NCBI RefSeq assembly: GCF_030817415.1
Contig: NZ_JAUSZI010000002.1
Coordinates: 9,833,501-9,897,500, forward strand
Reading direction: 5' to 3'
Length of the DNA: 64,000 nucleotides
DNA from: Streptomyces umbrinus
GTDB taxonomy: Bacteria; Actinomycetota; Actinomycetes; Streptomycetales; Streptomycetaceae
The notes beneath the pieces are model-generated. The model saw nothing but the letters and a program-made list of their open reading frames with translations. It searched no databases and was not told the origin of the DNA. The translations under genes and the position numbers were made by a program. Positions 27,135 to 35,135 of the stretch are shown in pieces (positions within the stretch are counted from its first letter, which is position 1; each line of letters begins with the position of its first letter).

Positions 27135-28088
27135 CTACCGCGGCGGGCGACCGGGGCGAACGCAGACCTCGCTGACGACCGCGCAGTGGAAACGGGAGCG
27201 GGAGTCCAGGAACGCGGCGATCTTGGCCGGGTTGAAGACCCACATCACCTGGTGGATGCCACGGTGTGTGGCGGCGATCGTCATGTAGGTGGCGGGCCGG
27301 CCGTCCCTGTGGAGCAGGATGCCGCTGCGCCCGTTGGCCTCCACCGGTTCGGCCTCGACCATCGGCCAGAAGCGGCGGTGCGCGGTGGACAGGTTCGCCA
27401 CGCGGGAACGGCCCAGGACGGGGATCCGAGCCGCTCCCCGGATGCCGTTCCCGTCGGACAGGCTGACCGCGTTCGGCGTCAGCAGCTCCTCCAGCGTGCC
27501 GACGTCACCCCGCTGGGCGGCGCCGACGAAGGCTTCGAGCAGCCTGCGGTGCTCTGCGGCGTCGACGCTGTCCCGCTGGTCGTCGGTGAGGTGCTTGCGC
27601 GCCCGGCTCACGATCTTCCGCACGTTGACGGGGCTGAGCCGCAGGATGCGCGCGATCTCGGGATAGTCGTAGTCGAAGGCTTCTCTCAGCACGTACGCGG
27701 CGCGCTCGGTCGGAGGGAGTTTCTCCAGCACCAGCAGCAGGGCGAGTTCGAGTGCTTCGGCCCGTTCGGCGCCGACCTCCGGGTCGTTGCTGGTGTCGAC
27801 GGGCTCGGGCAGCCACGGACCGATGTAGCTCTCGCGGCGCAGCCGGGCCGACTGAGCCACGTTGAGGGCCAGCCGTGTGGTGGTGGTGGACAGGAACGCG
27901 ACGGGGCTGACCACGATCGCGCGGTCGGTGCGCTGCCAACGCAGCCACACCTCCTGGACGACGTCCTCGGCCTCCACCGCACTGCCCAGCAAGCGATAGG
28001 CGATGCCGAAGAGGCGTGGCCGGAGTTCCACGAAGACGGAAACGGCCTCGCTCAGGTCACTGTCCGCGGGGGGCGCCTCTGGATGCAT
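27135..28088 (-). CDS. ECF41 sigma factor (SigJ-like)
   Basis: A canonical 317-aa ECF41 protein. Region 2 is RLFGIAYRLLGSAVEAEDVV and QEVWLRWQRTDR; the linker signature is GPWLPEPVDT; region 4 is LPPTERAAYVLREAFDYDYP and EIARILRLSPVNVRKIVSRA. The NTF2-like extension carries LSDGNGIRGA (the DGGGK position) and MWVFNPAKIAAF (the NPDKL position). The extension replaces an anti-sigma factor. It lies between the coiled-coil gene and a WhiB gene, all with ECF41-type promoters, including its own. A strong candidate for the regulator that reads TGTCACA-N16-GGTC. Confidence 0.94.
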   Translation of the reverse strand: MHPEAPPADSDLSEAVSVFVELRPRLFGIAYRLLGSAVEAEDVVQEVWLRWQRTDRAIVVSPVAFLSTTTTRLALNVAQSARLRRESYIGPWLPEPVDTSNDPEVGAERAEALELALLLVLEKLPPTERAAYVLREAFDYDYPEIARILRLSPVNVRKIVSRARKHLTDDQRDSVDAAEHRRLLEAFVGAAQRGDVGTLEELLTPNAVSLSDGNGIRGAARIPVLGRSRVANLSTAHRRFWPMVEAEPVEANGRSGILLHRDGRPATYMTIAATHRGIHQVMWVFNPAKIAAFLDSRSRFHCAVVSEVCVRPGRPPR

Positions 28089-28222
28089 GATCCTTCAGTC
28101 TCCGTTTCTGTGTCACAGGTTTGTCGGCGAAGGCGATCGGCCTCTCTGTCGAGGACCGCCGCGGTGGCGGCCCGGCGTACTGAGGGATCTGGCAGGGCGC
28201 TGCGCTTGCCTCCGCACGATGT

Positions 28223-28249
28223 GACCGCGGGCGCGGATGCTTCGTGACA
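28223..28249 (-). promoter_or_regulatory. ECF41-type promoter P4 (ECF41 sigma 27135)
   Basis: Minus strand: TGTCACG at 28249-28243, N16, GGTC at 28226-28223; start codon 28088, implying a leader of about 130 nt. Confidence 0.65.
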
Positions 28250-28345
28250 CTTTCGCGGCGAGTTTTTTTCCGGGTTTTCGGAGGCGGGCAGTTCGGCTGT
28301 GCCATCGGAGCGGGCCTTGCGGCGGCGGGCGCCGTCATGGGCCGG

Positions 28346-28372
28346 ATGTCACACGCGCGCTGACAGTTCGGT
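28346..28372 (+). promoter_or_regulatory. ECF41-type promoter P5 (WhiB)
   Basis: TGTCACA at 28346-28352, N16, GGTC at 28369-28372; start codon 28482. Confidence 0.78.
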
Positions 28373-28481
28373 CTTTCAAGTGGAAAGCGGTAATGCGCGG
28401 CACGCGCTTTTCGCGAGCTCCCCCACACGAGGAGCGACCTCCCCCCGAACCGGTATCCGTTCCGCACACAGGAGGCATTCC

Positions 28482-28745
28482 ATGGATTGGCGCGTAAGGG
28501 GACTCTGCCTGAGCGAGGATCCTGACCTCTTCTTCCCCATCGGCAGTATCAACAGCGGTCCGGCGACGCTGCAGGTGGACGAGGCCAAATCCGTCTGCCG
28601 CCATTGCCCCGTTACGCGGCAGTGTCTGGCCTGGGCCGTCGAGATGGGCCCGGTCGAGGGGATCTGGGGAGGAACCACGGAAGGGGAGCGCCGTGCCATG
28701 CCACGGCGGACGGTGCGCGAGCAGGCCGTGAAGAGCGCCGCCTGA
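28482..28745 (+). CDS. WhiB-family iron-sulfur regulator
   Basis: An 87-aa Wbl protein. The four cluster ligands are Cys in RGLCLSEDPDLFF and in SVCRHCPVTRQCL (C-X2-C-X5-C), followed by the turn GIWGG and a basic C-terminus (RRAMPRRTVRE) for DNA contact. Wbl proteins hold an O2/NO-sensitive 4Fe-4S cluster and bind region 4 of the principal sigma factor. Start ATG with GGAGG 7 bases upstream. It is divergent from the ECF41 sigma gene and carries its own ECF41-type promoter, so it may relay redox signals downstream of the sigma factor. The exact Wbl subclass is unclear. Confidence 0.93.
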   Translation: MDWRVRGLCLSEDPDLFFPIGSINSGPATLQVDEAKSVCRHCPVTRQCLAWAVEMGPVEGIWGGTTEGERRAMPRRTVREQAVKSAA

Positions 28746-28760
28746 GAGCAGGGCCTCTCA

Positions 28761-28818
28761 CGGATGTGGGTGGGCGGGGCGGCCCCGGCTTCGGGACCAC
28801 CCCGCCTACCCACATCCG
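28761..28818. terminator. 22-bp bidirectional terminator
   Basis: Positions 28761-28782 and 28797-28818 are inverted repeats with two mismatches, between the convergent WhiB and YceI genes. Confidence 0.75.
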
Positions 28819-28823
28819 TTTCG

Positions 28824-29423
28824 TCAGGCCGCCGCGTCCTGGTCGGCCCGTACGGCCGAGATGTCCAGGGCCAGGGTCACCTTGTCACCGACGAGGACAC
28901 CCCCTGTGTCCAGCGGCGTGTTCCAGGCCAGTCCCCAGTCCGAACGCCGCAGGGTGGCCCTGCCGTCGAATCCGACGCGATGGTGGCCGAAGGCGTCGCT
29001 GCCGGCCCCACCGAAGGTGATGCCGACGGTCAGGGGCAGCTCGACGTCCTTGATGCGGAGGGTGCCCAGGAGCTGGAACTCGTCGTCGCCGAGCGGGGTG
29101 ATGCCGGTGGAGCGGAAGGCCATCAGGGGATACGTCGCCGAGTCGAAGAAGTCGGGCCCCGCCAGGTGCGCGTCGCGATCCGCCACGCCCGTGTCCAGGC
29201 TGTCGGTCTGGACACTGACGTACGCCTCCGAGTGGGACGGCTCGGCACCGTCGAGTTTGAGTAGGCCCTCGAAACGTTCGAACCGTCCACGGACGTTGGA
29301 GACCATGGCGTGCCGGACGGAGAAGCCGATCGTGCTGTGGACCGGGTCGATGGTGTAGGTACCGGTCACTGCCGGATATGAAACGACGACCGGTGAAGCT
29401 GTCTTGTCGCGATGAATCAGCAT
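28824..29423 (-). CDS. YceI-family lipocalin-like protein
   Basis: A 199-aa YceI domain: GTYTIDPVHSTIGFSVRHAM at the first strand, VRGRFERFEGLL, then DFFDSATYPLMAFRSTGI, LGTLRIKDVELPLTVGITF and LDTGGVLVGDKVTLALDISA. YceI proteins form a beta-barrel that binds isoprenoids such as polyprenol or ubiquinone-like molecules. No signal peptide, so it is cytoplasmic as in most Streptomyces homologues. It lies 127 bp downstream of the NmrA-type gene in the same direction without its own ECF41 site, so it is probably co-transcribed from P6. Confidence 0.9.
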   Translation of the reverse strand: MLIHRDKTASPVVVSYPAVTGTYTIDPVHSTIGFSVRHAMVSNVRGRFERFEGLLKLDGAEPSHSEAYVSVQTDSLDTGVADRDAHLAGPDFFDSATYPLMAFRSTGITPLGDDEFQLLGTLRIKDVELPLTVGITFGGAGSDAFGHHRVGFDGRATLRRSDWGLAWNTPLDTGGVLVGDKVTLALDISAVRADQDAAA

Positions 29424-29550
29424 GGTGAGCGGCTTTCTCTGCGATTGCTGTCTGTGCCGGAGGTGAAGAGGGGCCTGCCGTGCCGCAATGCGGACGACAG
29501 GCCCCATCCGTCTGGCCGGCGGGCCCTCGAGGGGCCCGCCACACGCCGAC

Positions 29551-30297
29551 TCAGCTCTGCTGGGCGAGCCAGTCGGCGAACCGGGTCGCGCCGATGTTCG
29601 CGTCCGGACCGGGGAGCAGCGTGGTCTCCTTCAGCTCCGCACCGAAGTACGGGGCGTGCACGTCGGTCACGACCTTGCGCGGGTCCTTCTTTGCGGCCAG
29701 GCCCTTGCGGATCAGCTCGTCGAGCTGGAACTCGTCGGGGCCGGCGATCTCCACGACCCCGTTGACGGGGCCGCCGACCGCGGTGCGGCCGACCGTGGCG
29801 GCCACGTCGTCGGAGAAGACGGGACGGATCTTGACCGGGGCCAGCCGGACGGTGTCACCCTTGGTCGCCGCCTCGGCGATGCCCTTCATGAACTCGAAGA
29901 ACTGCGTGGCGTGAACGATGGAGTAGGGGATGCCGGACTCCTTGATCAGGGTCTCCTGCGCCTGCTTGGCGCGGAAGTAGCCGCTCTCCTGCAGCCGCTC
30001 CGTGCCGACCACGGAGAGCGCCACGTGGTGGGTCACACCCGCGTCCGCCTCCGCCTTGAGGAGGTTGGTGGTCGAGGTCCGGAAGAACTCCATCACGGCG
30101 TCGTCCTCGAAGGACGGCGAGTTGGACACGTCGATCACGACCGACGCACCGGTCAGGACCTCGGCCAGCCCCTCGCCCGTGAGCGTGTTGACGCCGGTGT
30201 TCGGGGCGGCCGGTACCGCCTCGTGACCGTGCTCATTGAGCTTGGCCACCAGCTTCGAGCCGATCAGTCCGGTACCGCCGATGACTACAACCTTCAT
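29551..30297 (-). CDS. NmrA/SDR-type NAD(P)-binding protein, paralogue 1
   Basis: A 248-aa atypical short-chain dehydrogenase: nucleotide motif VVVIGGTGLIGSKLVAKL, TSTTNLLKAEADAGVTHHVA, YFRAKQAQETLI (Tyr-X-X-X-Lys position replaced by FRAKQAQE), and TQFFEFM. Members of this type act as NAD(P)H-dependent quinone or nitroso reductases or redox sensors. The epimerase/oxidoreductase partner class is one of three (COE) repeatedly found beside ECF41 sigma factors. It is driven by P6, with a close paralogue at 48527. Confidence 0.88.
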   Translation of the reverse strand: MKVVVIGGTGLIGSKLVAKLNEHGHEAVPAAPNTGVNTLTGEGLAEVLTGASVVIDVSNSPSFEDDAVMEFFRTSTTNLLKAEADAGVTHHVALSVVGTERLQESGYFRAKQAQETLIKESGIPYSIVHATQFFEFMKGIAEAATKGDTVRLAPVKIRPVFSDDVAATVGRTAVGGPVNGVVEIAGPDEFQLDELIRKGLAAKKDPRKVVTDVHAPYFGAELKETTLLPGPDANIGATRFADWLAQQS

Positions 30298-30342
30298 GGT
30301 GACGATCCTTTCGAGATGTGCGGTGTCGTCCGCACCGGAAAA

Positions 30343-30369
30343 GACCGAGTGCGAACGTTTTCTGTGACA
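30343..30369 (-). promoter_or_regulatory. ECF41-type promoter P6 (NmrA-YceI)
   Basis: Minus strand: TGTCACA at 30369-30363, N16, GGTC at 30346-30343; start codon 30297. Confidence 0.8.
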
Positions 30370-30410
30370 CGGGAGCTGTGCGTGAAGCTTTTCTCTCGGC
30401 CGGAGGGCCG

Positions 30411-32141
30411 CTATTCGACGAGCTTTCCGTCGGTGGAGACTTCCGCCATGAGGGACGCGATCTCGTCCGGAACGGCTGGGATGCTCTCGCGGGTGATTCC
30501 CGTCGTCGGGGACCAGACGAGGTTCACGCGGAGGGCGGGATCCATGTCGGGGAAGTCACTGCGGTTGTGACACCCGCGGGTCTCCCGGCGTTCCAGCGCC
30601 GCTTCGAGAGTGGCGCGGGCCGCGAGGGCGGCCGACTTCAGGTCGAAGGCGTGGGCGAGGTCCTGGAAGCCGGCGATGTCGGGGTGCACCCCTACGTTCT
30701 GCATGCGTTCCTCGATGGCGTCCAGTTCCGCCAGCCCGGTGCGCAGACCCTCTTCGTCGCGGACGACGCCGGCGTGCTCGGTCATCGTGTTGCGGATCGC
30801 GCGCTGGAGCGCGCGGACGTTCTCGGGTCCGTCGGCGGCGAGCAGTTCCTCGACTTCGGCGCGCGCCTGGGCCACGGCGGTCGCGGACCGGGGCTGCGCG
30901 GTGAGCGACTCCGAGTAGGCGGCGGCCGCCTGACCGGTGATACGGCCGTAGACGAGGAGTTCGATCAGGCTGTTGCCCCCCAGCCGGTTGGCGCCGTGCA
31001 GTCCGCTGGCCGCCTCGCCGATGGCGTACAGGCCGCGCACGTCGGTGCTGTGGTCCTCGGGACGCACCCAGACGCCCCCCATCGAGTAGTGCGCCGTGGG
31101 GGCGACCTCGATGGGTTCACGGGTGATGTCGAGCATCTGCAGTTCGAGGAGCGTCTGGTAGACCCGGGGCAGCCGGTTCATGATCGTCTGACGGGGCAGA
31201 TGGGAGACGTCGAGCCAGACCCCGCCGTTGGGGGTGCCGCGGCCTTCCTTGATCTCGGTGTAGGAGGCGAGGGCCACGCGGTCGCGGGTGGACAGTTCCA
31301 TGCGCTCGGGGTCGTAGCGGTTCATGTACCGCTCGCCGAGGGCGTTGCGCAGGATGCCGCCCTCGCCGCGGGCGGCCTCGCTGACCAGGGTGCCGGCGGC
31401 GTTCTCCGGTTCGATGATCCCGGACGGGTGGAACTGCACCAGCTCGGGGTCGCGCAGGCGGGCCCCGGCCTCGACCGCCAGGCGGAAGGAGTCGCCGGTG
31501 TTCTCGTCCCGCCGGGAGGAGGTACGGCGCCAGATGCGCGTGTGCCCGCCGGCCGCGAGGATGACGGCGTCCGCGTGGACGAGGTAGCCGGTGCCGTTGT
31601 TCAGGTCGAAGCCGTAGGCCCCGAAGACGGCACCTTCGTGGACCAGCAGCCGTGTGATGTACACGGTGTCGAGCATGGGTATGTCGAGCTGGCTCGCACG
31701 CCGGATGAGGGTGCGCTGGATCTCCAGGCCGGTGTAGTCACCGGCGAAGGCGGTGCGGCGGAACCTATGGGCGCCGAAGAAGCGCTGAGAGATACGGCCG
31801 TCCCCTTCGCGGGCGAATTCCATGCCGTACCGCTCCAGGTCGTCGATGCCCAGGGCCGCCCCCTGGGTGACGATCTCGGCCGTACGGGGGTCGCCGAGGA
31901 GGTAACTCTCCTTGAGCGTGTCCGCGGCGTGCTGCTGCCAGGAGTCCTCGGGGTCCATCGTGGCCAGCGCCGCGTTGATGCCCCCGGCGGCCAGGGACGT
32001 GTGGGTGTCCTCCTTGGGACGCTTGCCGACGGCGACGACGTCGACACCGGCCTCGGCCAGTTCGATCGCGGCCCGAAGGCCGGCACCGCCGGTACCGATC
32101 ACCAGCACCGTGGTGGAAATTTGTCGTTCGGTGATAGGCAC
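30411..32141 (-). CDS. Fumarate reductase/succinate dehydrogenase flavoprotein-like (SdhA/FrdA/AprA class)
   Basis: This 576-aa flavoprotein has the FAD motif VLVIGTGGAGLRAAIELAEA, the FAD-attachment region HTSLAAGGINAAL, the capping-domain QFHPSGI, the active-site EAARGEGGIL and TAHYSMGGV, and EAASGLHGANRLGGNSL near the second FAD motif. It has the C-terminal helical domain of the Sdh/Frd family. No iron-sulfur (SdhB) or membrane-anchor subunits lie nearby; a 7Fe ferredoxin is divergent at 32312. Thus it may be a soluble flavoprotein that receives electrons from that ferredoxin, or an L-aspartate-oxidase-like enzyme. Confidence 0.85.
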   Translation of the reverse strand: MPITERQISTTVLVIGTGGAGLRAAIELAEAGVDVVAVGKRPKEDTHTSLAAGGINAALATMDPEDSWQQHAADTLKESYLLGDPRTAEIVTQGAALGIDDLERYGMEFAREGDGRISQRFFGAHRFRRTAFAGDYTGLEIQRTLIRRASQLDIPMLDTVYITRLLVHEGAVFGAYGFDLNNGTGYLVHADAVILAAGGHTRIWRRTSSRRDENTGDSFRLAVEAGARLRDPELVQFHPSGIIEPENAAGTLVSEAARGEGGILRNALGERYMNRYDPERMELSTRDRVALASYTEIKEGRGTPNGGVWLDVSHLPRQTIMNRLPRVYQTLLELQMLDITREPIEVAPTAHYSMGGVWVRPEDHSTDVRGLYAIGEAASGLHGANRLGGNSLIELLVYGRITGQAAAAYSESLTAQPRSATAVAQARAEVEELLAADGPENVRALQRAIRNTMTEHAGVVRDEEGLRTGLAELDAIEERMQNVGVHPDIAGFQDLAHAFDLKSAALAARATLEAALERRETRGCHNRSDFPDMDPALRVNLVWSPTTGITRESIPAVPDEIASLMAEVSTDGKLVE

Positions 32142-32176
32142 GATTGCTCCAGTCGCAATGGGTGGTCACTGACTAG

Positions 32177-32203
32177 GACCAGGTCAGGCGGCGGTTTGTG
32201 ACA
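32177..32203 (-). promoter_or_regulatory. ECF41-type promoter P7 (flavoprotein)
   Basis: Minus strand: TGTCACA at 32203-32197, N16, GGTC at 32180-32177; start codon 32141. It lies back-to-back with P8. Confidence 0.8.
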
Positions 32204-32216
32204 GCGGCAGAACGCG

Positions 32217-32243
32217 AGTCACAACGTGACGGTGTCCTTGGTC
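32217..32243 (+). promoter_or_regulatory. ECF41-type promoter P8 (ferredoxin)
   Basis: AGTCACA at 32217-32223, N16, GGTC at 32240-32243; start codon 32312. The -35 elements of P7 and P8 are only 13 bp apart. Confidence 0.72.
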
Positions 32244-32311
32244 ATACAGACGCGCCCGACGTCCGCGCGCCGGTGCCGCGACGTGTTCGACGTTCGAGGA
32301 GGAGGAGAGGG

Positions 32312-32698
32312 ATGACGTACGTCATCGCGCAGCCCTGCGTCGACATCAAGGACCGGGCCTGCGTGACCGAATGCCCCGTGGACTGCATCTACGAGGGCTC
32401 ACGCACGCTCTACATCAACCCCCAGGAGTGCGTCGACTGCCACGCGTGCGAACCCGTCTGCCCCGTGGAGGCCATCTTCTACGAGGACGACCTGCCGCCG
32501 GACTGGGCGCACTACCTTGCCGTCAACGCCGAGTACTTCACCGCGGCGGCTCCGGACCCCCGCGGACCGCGTGACACGGTGGGCGATCACCCTCTCGTCG
32601 CGGCACTGGCGCCGCAGAGTCCGAGCAAGAAGGAGATCTCCGTCTTCACCGCCCGCAAGGAAGAAGCCGCCGACGCGGACCTGTGGTTCCCGTCATGA
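32312..32698 (+). CDS. 7Fe (3Fe-4S/4Fe-4S) ferredoxin, FdxA-like
   Basis: A 128-aa ferredoxin with MTYVIAQPCVDIKDRACVTE leading into CPVDCIYEG, then CVDCHACEPVCPVEAIF. The Cys spacing CX7CX3C...CX2CX2CX3C marks a 7Fe ferredoxin. After the fold (about residue 70) there is an extended hydrophilic tail longer than usual. Strong purine-rich ribosome site GGAGGAGGAGAGGG before the ATG. Divergent from the flavoprotein gene with paired ECF41-type promoters, so electron transfer between the two is likely. Confidence 0.92.
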   Translation: MTYVIAQPCVDIKDRACVTECPVDCIYEGSRTLYINPQECVDCHACEPVCPVEAIFYEDDLPPDWAHYLAVNAEYFTAAAPDPRGPRDTVGDHPLVAALAPQSPSKKEISVFTARKEEAADADLWFPS

Positions 32699-32760
32699 CC
32701 GCCGCCCCGCGACGAGCAACCGCCGCCGGGGCGGCTGGCGAGGTCCGCCGGGCGTGCCGG

Positions 32761-33258
32761 TCAGGAGGCCAGCGTGATGGTGGTCGGCGTTCCCCGCCAG
32801 GCCATGCGCGCGTACGGACACAACGCGTCGGCCTTCTCGATCAGGTCGTCGGCCGTCTCGGGAGCGACTCCGGGCCACCGCACCACCAGATCGACGTGCA
32901 GCAGATAGCCGCCGTCCTCCGGGTCCCGCCCGAAGGCGACGGTCGCCTCGATCGAGATTGCCGCCGGATCGAGGCCCTCCTGACGTGCCAGCAGGCTCAG
33001 CGCGCCGTGGAAGCACGCCGCGAAACCCGCCGCGAAGAGCTGCTCGGGGTTGGTTCCCCGGCCGTCACCGCCCAGCTCGGCGGGCATCCGCAGGTCGAGG
33101 TCGAGGGCGCCGTCGGACGAGCGGGCCCGGCCGGAGGCCCGTCCATGTGAGGCCACACCGCCGTGGACGGTCACGGTGGTCGTGTAGATGGGCGAGAACT
33201 CCTCTCCGTCGTAGTCCTTCTCGGTCGACAGGGTGGGCAACTGGATCCGTTCGGTCAC
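32761..33258 (-). CDS. Ohr/OsmC-family peroxiredoxin-like protein
   Basis: This 165-aa protein (GTG start) has the Ohr pattern: a beta hairpin YTTTVTVHGGVASHGRASGR, then GTNPEQLFAAGFAACFHGAL with the peroxidatic Cys, and ADALCPYARMAWRGT with the resolving Cys. Ohr proteins reduce organic hydroperoxides with lipoyl-dependent electrons. The regulon also encodes a lipoylated E2 (44411), a plausible source of dihydrolipoyl groups. Under P9. Confidence 0.9.
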   Translation of the reverse strand: MTERIQLPTLSTEKDYDGEEFSPIYTTTVTVHGGVASHGRASGRARSSDGALDLDLRMPAELGGDGRGTNPEQLFAAGFAACFHGALSLLARQEGLDPAAISIEATVAFGRDPEDGGYLLHVDLVVRWPGVAPETADDLIEKADALCPYARMAWRGTPTTITLAS

Positions 33259-33317
33259 GGCATGACTCCGTTGTCGTCGAGGTGCGCAGTCCCGGCAGAG
33301 GTCCGGGACCACTGAAT

Positions 33318-33344
33318 GACCGACAAGCAGCCGGAACTGTGACG
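33318..33344 (-). promoter_or_regulatory. ECF41-type promoter P9 (Ohr)
   Basis: Minus strand: CGTCACA at 33344-33338, N16, GGTC at 33321-33318; start codon 33258. Confidence 0.7.
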
Positions 33345-33385
33345 CCCGGTCCCTCGACGGCCTCGAAGGCCCGACCGCAGGGCGG

Positions 33386-34282
33386 TCAGTCCCGCAGCGA
33401 GGCCACGAAGGGCTTCAGCTTGTCCGGGTTCATCACCCACATGATCCGCTCGATGCCGCCCGCCGAGATGTCGGCAGTCAGCAGGGCGACCGCGTCCCCG
33501 CCGGACGAGACCAGCACGGCCGATCGGCCGTTCGCCTCGACCCACCGGATCTCGGACTGCGGCCAGAAACGCGGAGCGAAGGCGACGAGGTACCGCGAGA
33601 CATGGGCCCGTCCGACGACCGGGATCTTGGATGCGCCGCGGATTCCGTTGCCGTCCGAGTAGCTGACGACATCGGCGGTGAGCACGTCCTCCAGTACCGA
33701 CAGGTCGCCCGTCCGCGCCGCGGAGAGGAAGACCTCCAGCAGCCGCCGGTGGGCCGCCGGAGTGACGCGCTCCTTGCGCTCGGCAGCCAGGTGCCTGCGC
33801 CCGCGGCTCACGAGCTGACGGGCGTTGGCCTCGGTGATCTCCAGGATCTCGGCGACCCGTCCGTAGGGGTAGTCGAACGCCTCCCGGAGCACGTAGGCGG
33901 TTCGCTCCAGGGGATTCAGCCTCTCCAGCAGGAGCAGCACCGCCATTTCCAGGGCTTCGGCCCGCTCCGCGCCCAACTGCGGATCCTGCGCGGTGTCGAC
34001 GGGCTCCGGAAGCCAGGGCCCGACGTAGGACTCCCGGCGTACCCGCGCGGACTGGGCCAGGTTGATCGCCAGCCTCGTGGCGACCGTGGTCAGGAAGGCG
34101 AGCGGCTCATTGACCTTCGCACGGTCGGTGTTCTGCCATCGAAGCCAGGTCTCCTGCACGATGTCCTCGGCCTCCACCGCGCTGCCCAGGACTCGGTACG
34201 CGATGCCGAAAAGCCGTGAGCGCGCCGAAAGGAAGTCCTTCGTCGCTTGGTCCAGGGTGCCGGGTTGGGCGCCAGCGTGCAT
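33386..34282 (-). CDS. ECF41 sigma factor (SigJ-like), third copy
   Basis: A 298-aa full-length ECF41 protein closely related to the one at 27135. Region 2 is RLFGIAYRVLGSAVEAEDIV and QETWLRWQNTDRAK; the linker is GPWLPEPVDTA; region 4 is LNPLERTAYVLREAFDYPYG and AEILEITEANARQLVSRGRR. The extension carries YSDGNGIRGAS and the intact MWVMNPDKLKPF. No ECF41-type promoter is visible directly upstream, unlike the other regulon genes, so it may be expressed constitutively or by another signal and could sit at the top of the hierarchy. Confidence 0.93.
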   Translation of the reverse strand: MHAGAQPGTLDQATKDFLSARSRLFGIAYRVLGSAVEAEDIVQETWLRWQNTDRAKVNEPLAFLTTVATRLAINLAQSARVRRESYVGPWLPEPVDTAQDPQLGAERAEALEMAVLLLLERLNPLERTAYVLREAFDYPYGRVAEILEITEANARQLVSRGRRHLAAERKERVTPAAHRRLLEVFLSAARTGDLSVLEDVLTADVVSYSDGNGIRGASKIPVVGRAHVSRYLVAFAPRFWPQSEIRWVEANGRSAVLVSSGGDAVALLTADISAGGIERIMWVMNPDKLKPFVASLRD

Positions 34283-34422
34283 GGGTCATCCCTTCTGGCC
34301 TCGTGCTCCCATGCTACAAGCGGACGGGGACGGAGGGCGCGGCGGATGGTCGTCCCACCGCCCCAGCGCCCGTCACGTTGGCACACCGTGTCACCCGGTC
34401 ACTCCCGGACAACCGTCGTCGC

Positions 34423-34449
34423 TGTCACGGATCCATCGCACACCTGGTC
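34423..34449 (+). promoter_or_regulatory. ECF41-type promoter P10 (DUF5134)
   Basis: TGTCACG at 34423-34429, N16, GGTC at 34446-34449; start codon 34466, which leaves a leader of only about 10 nt. Confidence 0.68.
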
Positions 34450-34465
34450 AGGACTGAGAACCGTC

Positions 34466-35128
34466 ATGGACCAGGAGGCGCACCCAGTGTCGGACAAGAC
34501 GCCCGCACTCCACATCGTGCACTGCATGCTGACGCTGCTCTTCGTCCTCGTGGCCCTGCACGTGCTGCGGCGCGGGGTCCGGGCACCGGGAGCGGACCGC
34601 CGCGACCGGGTGGATAACCTGCTGCACTTCGCCATGGCGGCGGCCATGGCGACCATGCCCTGGAGCCTCGGCCGGTCGCTGACCGGCCTGACCACGGTCG
34701 TGCTCTGTGCGGCGGCCACGCTGTGGTTCCCGCTGACCGCGCTGTACCGCCGTACCAGGGGCACGGCGGCGGCGATCGCCGGGCGGCTGCCGCCGGCCGC
34801 GGGCATGGCGGCGATGGCCTGGATGTCGCGGACGCCCCACGGTGGGGCCGCTCCCGCCCACGAGACCCTGGCCAGAGGCGTTCCGGTGGCCCACCACACC
34901 GCGGCGCACGGCCCCGCGGCGAGCGTCTCGATGACGGCGGCCCTGGTCACCGCCGCACTGACGCTCTGTCTCCTCGGCTTCGCCGTCCGGTCGTTGATGC
35001 GCCCCATGCCCGCGCTGCGGACCGCCACGGGCACCGCGCACCGCGCCGCCGCGGCGGACCCGTACGGGCACGTCCGCGACGGGGCGATGGCGTGGGGGAC
35101 GGCCGTGATGCTGGTACTGCCCCACTGA
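34466..35128 (+). CDS. DUF5134-type membrane protein
   Basis: A 220-aa membrane protein with five to six hydrophobic segments (about 14-32, 50-67, 75-92, 104-122, 150-175 and 205-218). The His-rich first half (LHIVHCMLTLLFVLVALHVL, LLHFAMAAAMATMPW) matches the DUF5134 pattern of actinobacteria. Conserved His/Met residues in the membrane suggest metal or heme binding, but that is inference. Its stop is 8 bp from the end of the convergent aldehyde dehydrogenase-like gene. Under P10. Confidence 0.7.
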   Translation: MDQEAHPVSDKTPALHIVHCMLTLLFVLVALHVLRRGVRAPGADRRDRVDNLLHFAMAAAMATMPWSLGRSLTGLTTVVLCAAATLWFPLTALYRRTRGTAAAIAGRLPPAAGMAAMAWMSRTPHGGAAPAHETLARGVPVAHHTAAHGPAASVSMTAALVTAALTLCLLGFAVRSLMRPMPALRTATGTAHRAAAADPYGHVRDGAMAWGTAVMLVLPH

Positions 35129-35135
35129 CCGCCGT

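Noticed and set aside
26883..28247. 454-aa plus-strand frame
   Set aside because: Antisense to the ECF41 sigma and coiled-coil genes, low-complexity composition.
30566..30572. TGTCACA inside the flavoprotein gene
   Set aside because: Coding sequence without a gene start downstream.
30318..32201. 627-aa frame on the plus strand over the flavoprotein
   Set aside because: Shadow of the flavoprotein gene; no domain motif and it spans its promoter region.
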